Source: Beroe ovata (Eukaryota; Ctenophora; Nuda; Beroida; Beroidae). Taken from it: a stretch of DNA of 64,000 nt. The notes under the pieces are model-generated. The model searched no databases and was not told where the DNA came from. It saw only the letters and a program-made list of their open reading frames with translations. Below, piece by piece: positions 35,780 to 46,800 of the stretch (the first letter of the stretch is position 1; each line of letters begins with the position of its first letter). The DNA lies in NCBI GenBank assembly GCA_946803715.1, contig CAMPET010000071.1:240396-304395 (forward strand), in the 5' to 3' direction. The position numbers and the translations under genes are program-made.

Positions 35780-36200
35780 TCAGATCTTGTCTGTTTCTCG
35801 CGTACGCGCGCGCCTTGATTGCTGCGCGTGTGCACATTGTATTGGCTGTCGATGATAGCCCCTGTCGAGAATTTCATTGCGCGCGCGCCGCAAATTATTC
35901 TCGCGTCAGCTGGGCCTAGCATCGCCAGGCAAACATTGTAGGATTTCACCCTACCCTTGGCCTCGCTGGCTGGATTTTATCCCTGGCAAGGGGCGGATTG
36001 AAAATCGCGCGCACCGACGGTAGGGTAAAATCCTACAAGTGCAGTGTGCACATGCACACCACGTTGCGCGACCCTGTTCTACTCAGTGAACTGCAACTGA
36101 AAAGTCGTAGAAAGGACTCCGAACCACGGAGACGTGCAGCGCGTGCGGAGTATAAGTATAGTATTTGGGTCACGCAGCGCGCGGTGGGAATTTCATTAGG
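35780..36200. mobile_element. MITE cluster: families D, A and B side by side
   Basis: A family D copy (35843-35931, GTCGATGATAGCCCCTGTCG to AGCATCGCCAGGCAA) abuts a family A copy (35936-36038, TTGTAGGATTTCACCCTACC to AAAATCCTACAA, no TSD seen). That copy is followed by a family B copy (about 36055-36190, CACGTTGCGCGACCCTGTTC to GGGTCACGCAGCGCGCGGTG). Confidence 0.8.
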
Positions 36201-36539
36201 GCGCAAGCCTTGTGGATTGCATCAGTGGTCTGGCATTGCCTGACAACACATAGCCAAATCTGGTGATCATCCAATATAAGACCAATTTGCAATTACATCT
36301 ATATATTTTAAATTTTTTGCTGATAATGCATTGCTGAACACTTTGGATTCTCTGCAGTCAAAAAGTACCCTGATTTCCATGCTCCAATCATATAATAGGA
36401 CTCCAGTTATGAGACTCAGTCAAGACATAAATACTGTGACAATAAACTCATTACTCAGGTTAGTGAAGAAGATTTGAGGGCAGAGGTACTTGGTCAAATT
36501 CTGTGATATCTAACCCCTGTCATGTATTTTAGTTGAACT

Positions 36540-37421
36540 ATGGATGAATTGCAAAAATCAAATAAAGAGCTGTTGAAGAGACTACAAATTGGTCAATCTA
36601 AAGCATGGGATATCTTGTATAATGCTTCTGATTCTAAAGCAACAAGAAATACTGATATTTGTAATGAATTCAAGACGCCATATAATTTCAGTACACCAAC
36701 AAAAGCATATCTTGATATCTTGGATAATAACACAAGTATTAAGCATACAACAAAAGCGAATGCATACTCATCACCTCTGAAAGATATCTTGAATATCAGT
36801 TCTTCTAGTGACTATGGTAGACCACATAAAGGAAAGAATCAAAGACCATTAGATAGTCCACCTGATAGTCCCATCCATAGCCCTCTATGTTCTGAAAATC
36901 ATAGAGAAAAGTTGCATAAAAAGCTAAATGCATCTTACTCAAAACTTGCTGCTGATCTTCGTCAAATAGCTCCCCATTATGGTACTGATTTAGCCTATGA
37001 TTTGGTTGATAATAGTGGGATATCAAACAAGCCTGATTCATATTATAATGACATCAAGAAGTTCAGAATGGCAAACAGTGAACTATGCTCTGTCAAATTG
37101 GCTGATAACATTGAGAAAAGCCACACATCAACCATGAAGTCTTCATCTTCTGATAAAAATAATGATACAGTGAGGGAAGTTGAGCATCAATGCATGCAAA
37201 CATATTCAGTCGATAGTGACTATAGAGCAGTTGACTCACACTTTGGAAATCAATGCCCTCTTTGTACTGGTTCTGAAGATTCAAAACACAAGGGTTTAAT
37301 CAGAGTGAATATCCCTAATTCACATAAAGTTGACTATAGAGTTACACCAAGAGGAACAGATGATACCATATCTTTATCATCCCACTGTTCACAGGGCTGG
37401 GAAAATCACTACCCAAAATAA
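36540..37421 (+). CDS. MIIP: MIIP (migration and invasion inhibitory protein) homologue
   Basis: This single-exon ORF of 293 residues is hydrophilic and mostly disordered. The N-terminal helix (ELQKSNKELLKRLQIGQSKA) matches the MIIP start pattern of a short Leu-rich helix followed by GQ. The C-terminal half has the family-specific order HYGTDLAYDLVDNSGISNKP, then PDSYYNDIKKFRMANSELC (compare the human WIAGSLD...FFSKLQEFRETNKEEC block). A CPLCTGSE Cys motif follows, then IRVNIPNS...YRVTPRGTDDTISLSSHC and a GWENHYPK end. MIIP in mammals binds IGFBP2 and HDAC6; its ancestral role is unclear. An upstream 36358-36459 segment with splice-like borders may be 5'UTR. The assignment rests on these conserved blocks. 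Confidence 0.75.
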   Translation: MDELQKSNKELLKRLQIGQSKAWDILYNASDSKATRNTDICNEFKTPYNFSTPTKAYLDILDNNTSIKHTTKANAYSSPLKDILNISSSSDYGRPHKGKNQRPLDSPPDSPIHSPLCSENHREKLHKKLNASYSKLAADLRQIAPHYGTDLAYDLVDNSGISNKPDSYYNDIKKFRMANSELCSVKLADNIEKSHTSTMKSSSSDKNNDTVREVEHQCMQTYSVDSDYRAVDSHFGNQCPLCTGSEDSKHKGLIRVNIPNSHKVDYRVTPRGTDDTISLSSHCSQGWENHYPK

Positions 37422-37729
37422 CCAGATCACTTTATGATTGCATTTTATTCTATCTGTTCAAATATTTTACCAGTGAATATTGCCAAGTAACCAGTGCCTG
37501 CTCCAGTAAATAATTTTTCATATTTCTAATTTAACTTTATTATCATGTGAAAACCAACTTGTTTCGGTTGTATTTCATTTCACTAAACTTCTTTCAAAAT
37601 TGTAAAATTGTACCATCTCTGTGGAAAATCCTTGTTTCAGAAACATTAATCCCGGAATAGTTTGTGTATTCACTATCTGAAAAACTGGACATAGCAAAAC
37701 TGACACTCACAATCTGTCATAGGCTCCCA

Positions 37730-39662
37730 ATGGCTCAGAACATGGGCACTATTCCAAAGTTCGACCCTAGAATTATCTTCAACTTTAAAAGCCTGTGGGT
37801 AGACGATATTTTAAATTCAGTTCAACTCTTGTTTCAACTTCTCATTCAACTTGATTCAATTTCTCATTCCATACGTAGAATTGAGCAGGCTAACATGATT
37901 GTTCCCTCATAGAGACAAAGATACCCGATCACATTTGAAGAATGTTTACTCTTGTTTAGTTGTGGAAGTGATCTTTGTTGCTCTGGGCTCAGCTCTCAAC
38001 TGCTACCTCAAGAGTAGCGTGAGTTACAATCAATGAAGATTCACAGATCACATACCCACACAACACAGACCACATGGATATCGATCACCATTGTCATGAA
38101 TTAAACCTCCTACAGATACTTCATTATGGTGGTATGATTGGAGTTTTTGGTGCCTTGCTTACTTTGACTGCATCTAGCCACACAATGAGAACTCTTCATC
38201 GATTTGGTGAGTTGATATTCCTTACATGTCGTGACATTCCATCCTTTCTCATTATGTCCTTTTCTGATATCCTCTCCTTTGATATTGATAGAACTGTTCA
38301 ACCGTACTTTTAGGTATTGCGTGTGCACTTGCCTTCTGTGCTGGATTGGAATCATCCTATCTCATAGACTTCGTGGTGAAGATTAATCCATCGTGAGTAC
38401 CTGTAGCATGTACTTTAATACCAAATAACATCTAGAACAGTGCTGGAAGACCACTGATCAACTTCAAACAGAATCAACTTCAAGCACAATCATCTTCAAG
38501 CAGAATCGAAAATTTATTAATCAATTTCCCGTAGGATCCTGGTGACCGCGTTCGTGAGCACGTGCGTTGTGTTTGTGAGTTTCTCTCTCTCTGCTCTGTA
38601 CGCTGAGCGCAGGTCCATGCTCTTCCTGGGGTCGATACTCACTACAGCTCTCTCCTCCCTGCTCCTCATCGGTATTGCCAACATCTTCTTCAGGATCCCC
38701 TCTGTGGTGATGGTCAGTTATCATTCGTGCCTAAGTTGGGTGTGGTTGTACTTTTAATGCAGATCTCTTTCGATGACAAATAACAGTTTGTGGATTTGTC
38801 GGTTAAATGAGAATTAGTGTATTGTTGTAACTAATCATTATTACTATCGACATCGAACTCAATGTGATTAATATTGCGACCTATAACATCAAATTTCATT
38901 TCACGTGCGCGCTCACACATTTTTCATGAAATGGGCAAATAGAAGACCTAAGAATATTCTGGCTCATCTTGGCGAAAGTCGAAAGTAACGGGATTTGATA
39001 AGATTATGGCTGATGTCGTTATGTATTAGCGTCATGTGCCTACAGTACATTCACTTCAGTGTACGCTGTACGGATAGTTTAGAGAGGGGTATATTGTGTA
39101 TATGCTTACAGTGCACAACACTCCCTGTACTACCTATGTATACTGTAGAGTGCACATGGAACGCTGTTCTTCATAATCCGACACCAGTTCGTATTATTCT
39201 GACACCCTTACATTCCCTTACACCACTCCATAGTCCATAAACTGACTTATAGTGCTCAAAGTAATATCAGATTAGCACGCACAGTATTGGTCGTCTATGC
39301 AATTTCGAGTATAATTCCGGTGATATCTCAACTTTATCCCCAGTTTTCCATCTATGCTTCGCTGATTGTTTCCTGCCTCTTTGTGATGTACGATACACAG
39401 CTAATTGTCGAGAAGAAGCGACTGGGAGATAGAGACTTCATCTGGTAAGAATCTGACGGATAGTCATGCCATTGCTACTGCAGTCTATACGTATAATATT
39501 CTTGTACACACTGATCATTATTACACAAGTATTTGCAGTATCGTTTGAGTAACTCGTGATTTCCATTTCAGGCACTCTGTAGGACTGTTCATCGACTTCA
39601 TCACAATTTTCAAGGATTTGTGCCTAATCCTGTCTTCCAAGGAGAAGCAAAAGAAGGTATAA
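37730..39662 (+). CDS. TMBIM6: Bax inhibitor-1 / TMBIM6
   Basis: Seven exons (37730-37794, 37913-38018, 38116-38206, 38314-38392, 38535-38712, 39344-39444, 39572-39662) join in phase to 236 residues; human TMBIM6 has 237. Conserved blocks are [101 protein letters not shown] and a Lys-rich C-terminus (EKQKKV). Six to seven membrane helices are visible. The paired acidic residues in the last helices (D in MYDTQ, D in FIDFI) match the pH-sensing calcium-leak site of the family. It resides in the ER, where it limits calcium release and apoptosis. The exon 1 donor GTGGGT at 37795 was chosen because it alone restores phase. Confidence 0.93.
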
Positions 39663-40862
39663 AGTAACAGTCAAACCATCCTGCGCTATCTTATCGAACA
39701 TATTTGCGATGTTTCAAAACCCTATAACTGACAGCTGTAAACAGAGCCCTTGCGACTGCGCGGAGCAATCAATATCACACTGAAAGTGGATTTTCAGCAG
39801 CTAGTAGGCTGCGCTCTGCCGGGTGCACAGCAAAATTTTGTTGAAAGCGCGGCGCGAATATACGTGGGTCATTTATAATGCATCAGGATCAGGGGTTCTG
39901 TGACCCATCAATGCATGTCCTGCTCTAAAATAGTTGGGGCTGTTTTATAGTTGTTGGTTGCTGTTCAGAGTGCTTAAGTTCATCTATTTCAGAAAGAATA
40001 ATGCGAAGGAATCTGGGATGATCGTTGCTTTGTGCACACTGCACACGTTGTGCGCCCCTTTCTGTGCTGCAGGTTGGGTCACGCAACGTGGGAACAGGTT
40101 CAACATTGCTTCAACGTGTGTTCAAGCATGAAGCACATAACGGCAAAGGTCATTGGAAGAATGGAAGATGGAACTGTGAAACAATGTTATTTTTAACTTG
40201 CGCTCTTCTAATACTTAATTGGAATTTTATGATTCAGGATATAAGACTTGCATGCATTTTGTTCAAATTAGTTTATTTTTGTGCCGAAATAAAAGTTTTT
40301 CTGGAAAATCGAATGCGTGATCAAAACGTGAACGAAGCTTGTTTAATTAAGCATACGCTTACAGTTACTGCTATTTTTCTCCTGAATGTCCACTTTACAT
40401 TCTTTTTATTATACTCAAAAGAATATACGCATATTGTTATATGGTTTGGCTTTATGTTTTCAATCAAGTCAGTGCAGTTACTTATAGTCAATAGTCATAG
40501 GTTATAGCACACATGGAATGTTGGAAAACTTATATCCAAATTGATGACAGCAAGACCATGCCGTATAACTTAAATCATTATAAGCTGATACATGATACAA
40601 ATAAATAAGTTTTCATACACAATAGGTACAGTATAAATAGTCATTAGTCGGAGAATTGATTCGAAACTGGGAATAACCTGGTTTCCAATTTCCATTAGCC
40701 ACAGTCCGTGTAATGCTTATTGCCGGTCCTCTTATTGCCGTCGATGTAGTCCGACGTACATATTAGGAAACTCATCGTCAGCCTTAATACGTTATCGTAG
40801 ATTGGTTGTAGAATCACATGATGCCGTGTGTACGAAACCAGTCCCATATTGTTTCCTGTATC
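39663..40862. other. Intergenic region with MITE remnants
   Basis: 39740-40110 contains diverged family B words (CTGCGCGGAGCAAT, GTGGGTCATTTATAATGCAT, CACACGTTGTGCGCCCCTTT, GGGTCACGCAACGTGGGAACAG). The 160-codon ORF starting at 40025 crosses this repeat and has no protein-like conservation, so it is not called. The right part is AT-rich. Confidence 0.55.
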
Positions 40863-43800
40863 TCACGACCAGCTCATGACATCAGTCTGTTTGTAACCCG
40901 ACTGTTGCATGTCACTCACAGGAATATGAAGCAGCGGTACCATAGTATCCTCCTTCTTGCCATCCATACTGACCAAGGGTTTTCCCGTTGGGATGTCCTC
41001 CAGAGGTAGCCGAGGACACGATCCCGCGCTCTGTAACTTGTCTGACGTATTGATCCCCACCCGACGGTCTGTTAACTTGATGATATCCTCGTAAAGAGCA
41101 CATATCTTCTGTACCTCTTCTATCTGATGCATCTTGCTGTTCTCAGACGAGATATAACCGGTGCTGCTGGCGCTGTTGCCCGATGTAACGCTTATCTTGC
41201 GTTCCTGTAGTGCTACCTGCACCTTGGACAGGAAACGCAGGAGCACATCCCGGTCACGTGACATGGAATCAGAGGACCGCTGCAGGGCCGTCACCTGCTC
41301 GTGGAAATTCCTCTTCTCACCCTCGAGTGTGGCCAGTTTGCGGGCTGTAGCCCGGGAGTCTATCTCCTGTTGCCTGTGCTGCAGCTGAGGTGATATTAGG
41401 GTGTGGCGAGAGCGAAAAAATGAGCTGCCAATTAGAAGAGGAAGGGACAGAGTAGAGATTGAGAAATCTTGGATGACAAGTATGAACGTGTGTGTGTGTC
41501 AGATACCAACCTTGTGATCAGCAAGATCCTTCACAGCTTCGTCCAGAGTCTCTGTTCTCTCTTTCAACTGTGTGGCTGTGTTTTCGTAGCTGGTTTCCAG
41601 GTGTTTCAAACGCTGTCTCAGATTGTGTGCCTCCTCCCTGGACATGTTCTAAGTTCAGTGGTAACAAATGGAACAGTGTTCATGTTAGTCGATAATCGTT
41701 TTAAGAGACCTTCGTAAAATAGTTGGTGTTAATGAAGAAACCTGAGGCTTTCTTCTCTTGTCATGACTGAGGCCAGTTCTTTCATAACACTTTCGTGTTT
41801 AGTAATCGGGACAGTCTCAAATGCCTGGAAAGAGTGTTCGTTTGAACATTGAAGCTGCAAGAACAAAGCATGGAGTAAAAAGAATGAAAAGAGGAGTGGT
41901 AGCTGATGCGCGCAGCGACTAATGCCGGGCCGGCTGCATGATTGCATGAAGCGCGCATTGACAGAAAACAGTGACGGTGACCAACTACCGCATAAAAAGG
42001 TATACGCAATTCGCGCGTTCCATGAAGTCAATTACCATATTCTCAAGTTCAGTAACTTTTCGATTTAGAATCTCAGTCTGTTCAACTGCCCCCTTCAACT
42101 CCTTAGCTTCTTTCTGCCAGTGATTGACCTTGGTTATCAAGGACCGCCTCTCTGTCTCCACCGAATGGAGCCGTTCTGTAAGACTCAGCACAAACGTTCG
42201 AACACTTGATACTGGCTGAAATCCAACACATTCGTTATATAGTAATCAAATTATGAAGAAATTTGAATTTTATATCGATGACTTCTTTTAACAATATTCC
42301 ATGTTTAAAGTAAGCTGGCCTAAAACCCGACGATTATATCATAAAGGTTTTAAACTTGTGGCACATTAATCGATGGCCACAAATGACACTATCGCTCATA
42401 AAAGTAACCGTAGCAAAAACTGTCTCACAGATTTGTGATTGTGTCAAGAAGTTTTTTGTGTCACTACACACACACTCACGTGACAGCTAATCACAGAATC
42501 GTTGATGTATGGAATATGGATTTGAATGAAGTATTCAACTGTGACTTACTACCTATTTCAGATAGGAGAACTGGCTACTTCAGATAGGAGAACTCCGAGC
42601 TAATTGAGTCTCAATGAGCAGGACACATGATATGGCATGACAAATGTACTAACGTTTGGCAGTGAGTAGGTTGTTTGCAATTTGCGTTGTCCTCTGGCAA
42701 TACTGTACAGTAGCGAGTCACCGTAAACCTCTGCACATAGCCTGTAATTTGAGAGTAATTAGTAATCACCGTACACCAAGTAATAGCCGTGCATAGAGAG
42801 ACAATGATATCGACTTACGTGTCAGTATTGTTGTAGATAACTGACACTAATCTGTCAGTGGTGTCAGACAGTGGCTTACTGCGCCAGTTTCTTATCGGTT
42901 TGGATATCAACTTATCCAAATCCTCACTTTCTAGCCACCTAAAAAAAGATGGTTTTAATCCGACGAGCGAACATTACTCCAAAGCTCATATCATGAATGA
43001 AGCATTACGATATTAAACATGCACTTGTCATGACATGTTTTGCATGTTTCTCCATTTCGACAGTGTGAAGTCACATGAATGGAAAAGCGTGCGACAAAAC
43101 AAACACAAGCATGAAGATGGTAGTGATCTGTAGTTGTGAAACTCACTCAATTGGATTAGCTCCATGGGGGACACCTAACATGTAACTACGTTTAAACTCT
43201 CGACCAAGAGATCGGAATCTGTTTGCTGCAAGAACAGCTATAGCTGCATTCCTGTGGAGTAAAGGAACATTATGGATTACCTATCGGTTTAATGATGATA
43301 AACTACTCAGAAGATATTTCAAAAATAAAGTTCTTCGATATCTAACGTCAAAATAGCCGTGTGGTCAAGATAACCTGAATTTGAATATCGGAGATATGTC
43401 AGGCTTTGTTTCGTTTAGAGCTTCGGACAAACATTGCAATTCGTCCATCTTTTGCTGAGTTTGCTTGTTCTGGAACGACAAATATTGAGATTTCCAAACA
43501 AACAAGATATAGGTCATAGGAACAGGTATAATAAAACAGATGAATATCAACACTATACACATCTCAGTCTCAAGAATCTCAAACCTGTCGTTTTTGTATT
43601 GCTAGCACGTGTAAGAGCCTATTGTAGCTGTTCATGTGGTGCAGTACCTGACTCCCCAGCATCCCAACAGCAGCTTGGAAACACAACCGACCTATCAAAG
43701 ATTACTAGTGTAGGATAAAAACCACATTGAGAACAAAATATTGTGTAGTACAAAGTCACTTCGTGTTTGGCTTGGACATATCCTATAGTATAGAGATGTG

Positions 43801-46800
43801 AAGAAGTTTTGTCAAGGTGAAGCGGTGTCAAGCAGTGGTGGTGTCAAGTTGATGTCACATTTCACCCACGATTCTCGCTAGTAAGGAGATCCTGTTCCAG
43901 AGAGGAGACGGTTTCTTTAAGTCCCTCGTTTTCATCGTACAGCCCCCTGATATTCTCGTTAGTCTTCTTTACGTTCAGCTCCGATACCTTATAACAGAGG
44001 GCGAGATTAGGATAACTGAACTGAACGCAAGGGAACAAAGACTTTACCGTAGGGGGAATGTAACAATAGGTGTCCTGCGTATAATGGCAAGGTGAAGTCC
44101 GGTGGAAAATACCTATATCATCATGTAAATAACAAGTCAATCATCCAATCTGCTTCCTCGTGATGAAATATTCAAACAAAGGGGCCATTAACCTGGATTT
44201 CACTAAATAGACTAATGATAGACAATTAAATATAGATGCGCGGGGACAATTTAGATGCGTAGGCCGTAGGGACATAACTCAATACCCCATACCCGTACAG
44301 TGTACACTATTCTTCCTATGATATCATCCAAACTTGACCGACCTTTAGCTTGGTATTGAGAGTTTCAATCAGCTGCATATAGTTGCTCTGGAGTGCCTCG
44401 CTGTGCTGAGAATGTGCATTCTCATTCTCTGTAAGCTTCTTAGAGCACTCTAGCCGCACACTGTCTACGTCTTTACTCAGGTTTTCCATGGCATTGTGGC
44501 ATGATGTGGCATCGTCTTGTGCCTCCTTCACCTGAAGTATAATAGTCTAGCATTAGACAATTATAGAATTACAGTTAACTAAATAACATAATTATTGCAT
44601 CTCAATTCAAAAGACGCTCGATCGTTTGATCAAAAAACTGCACCCACGAGATTGAGAAGGTCACGTTTCTCAGCGACACACTTCCGAGCAGCAGTGAATG
44701 CGACTTGGCACACTTCGCTCCAATCATCGCTCTTATCGGTCAGAGTCTTGTCACCCAGTATGTCACATAGGCCACGCACAGTATCACACTGTTCCTAGAT
44801 ATGACAAGGAGGGATTTGGTATCCACCGTGTGGATTGGATAAGTTAACTGTGGTGTTTCAACTGGGAAAACAGGAGAAACCCCACCCCCATTTTCTGTAA
44901 TAAGTGGGATACGCAACACCCACCATGAAATGCTCCGTACTTACCTTCAATAGCACATGTTTTTGTTTGATGAACTCCTTCTTGTCCTTGAGCAGGGTTA
45001 GCGCCTTCTCCTGCTCAGTGGCCAGTAAACACGTCATGTCCTGCAACTGTTGCTGGAGAGCACTCGAGTTGGTGTGGTAGAGCTTTACGTCATCTTCGAG
45101 GGAAGAATTCTGTTCCGACAATTCCTTTACTCTGAGGATTGTTCGGGATTTATCACGCATGGGCAACGCGTGTGTAACGGTCACTAACGGAGTGATTGTA
45201 ACGAAGTGCGTCTAGACTCTAGAGTCCGTGTCTGTAGTAAATATACCCATCTTTATTTCATATTCATATAGTTGATGAGTTATATATTTGATGAACTTAC
45301 TGGTTTTGTAAAGTCTGTATTGTGTCCGATTTTGATTCGATGGATTTCTTTTGTATCCCCGAAACACTTTCCATTCTCTCCATAGCTCTGGTTAGTGACG
45401 TATTTTCCGTGTCCAGCCTTAGAATCTGAAAAATCGTTACAAAGTGCTTCTTTAAATTCTGAGATCGAATTTTGGATTGATAACCGTAAGCTGAATGGGT
45501 AGTCACGTAGAATAAATCCTGTCGACATTGTATTTTTCTAATGACCCCAGAGCATATCACCTCGTACAGAGCAACCTAATTCAACGAAACTCTCATCACA
45601 GAGAAAGATTGCTATATTTCATATCGCGTGTTTCATTGTCCATAGGTGTTCCACCGGGCAATTCTGAAGCTGAATATATGATCTATCGAGTAACAGAAGT
45701 AGAGCTCATCAAAATCTCTTTAAGTCACGACATCCCTCCTTCTCTTAGCTCTTCTCCTGATATCTCAATCCCATTTAACGATGAGGAATTGTCACTCCTG
45801 TTTATGATTCACTCACAACATACTTTAGTTTGAACTTTGATATCCTTTCTTATATGGTAGATCTATGATATTGTTCCTCGCAACTGCTCTATCTATCGGC
45901 ACTCATCACGGTATCGACGCGGTTCCCGGGACTGGGAGTCAGCCTAGAGAACCTCGGCAAGAAAATGTCACATCTAAAGATCATCGAGCAGTATCCGACT
46001 ACCTGAGCAGGATGCCGCATTGCGTCCTGACCAACGTATCAGCCAACTTCAACCTTTTGCACGCCTTCAGAACGAGAGATGTCTCGGAATGCTGGACATA
46101 CTGTGTCAACATCCCAGACTGTCTGTCATTCTCATTCGATCCCGACTCCAAATTCTGTTTCCTTCACAAGGAACGCACGAGACCTGTCCCAGATGCTAAC
46201 GGGGTAGACAGAGGAAAAGGTGACACTGACAATGAAAAAAATGGACGCGCCAACAAAAAGAATAAATCTCTGAAGGATAAAGTCGAAAAGATAAAGACGT
46301 TATTAGGCCAAAACACGATGGCAAATTCAACGAGTTATAACGCAACTTGTTTGACCTGTACGAACGATTTGAGCACGTTTCTCTCTCTGCACGGTACGAT
46401 TTTAGGAAAGGTCAGCTACCCTGTGTACATCTCTAACAGAGAAAAGTTGTGTTTGTCCGCTAGTGAAGAAGGTGTAGGTTTTGGTCAATTCCTCATAAAG
46501 TGGGTGGATTGCTCCGTTGCAAGTCGGTGGCTATTGTCATATATTGGCAGTGACTATGGAAATGAGAAAGTGATAAGGGTTTTAGTGGCATCAAGTCCAT
46601 CCTGGGCTCTAACTTGGGGAATCCACGATGAGATTGGAATGAGGCTTTACGTGTCCAAACTAGTAAGGCTCCCAATCCCTGGTAAACTAGAGTTTTATCC
46701 CCTGCCAACAATAATAAATCAGATATACGGTATCTTCAAACAAGGAGATAGCTGTAGCTTTAGTTTACAGCGGTTTGAATTTGAATCTGATCCATGGACT

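Noticed and set aside
40025-40507. 160-codon + strand ORF
   Set aside because: It starts inside MITE-derived sequence and continues through AT-rich DNA with no protein-like pattern.
45528-45833. 101-codon ORF just upstream of the GPI-type protein
   Set aside because: It has no domain or start context and its left part overlaps intron sequence of the antisense gene; kept only as a possible upstream exon.
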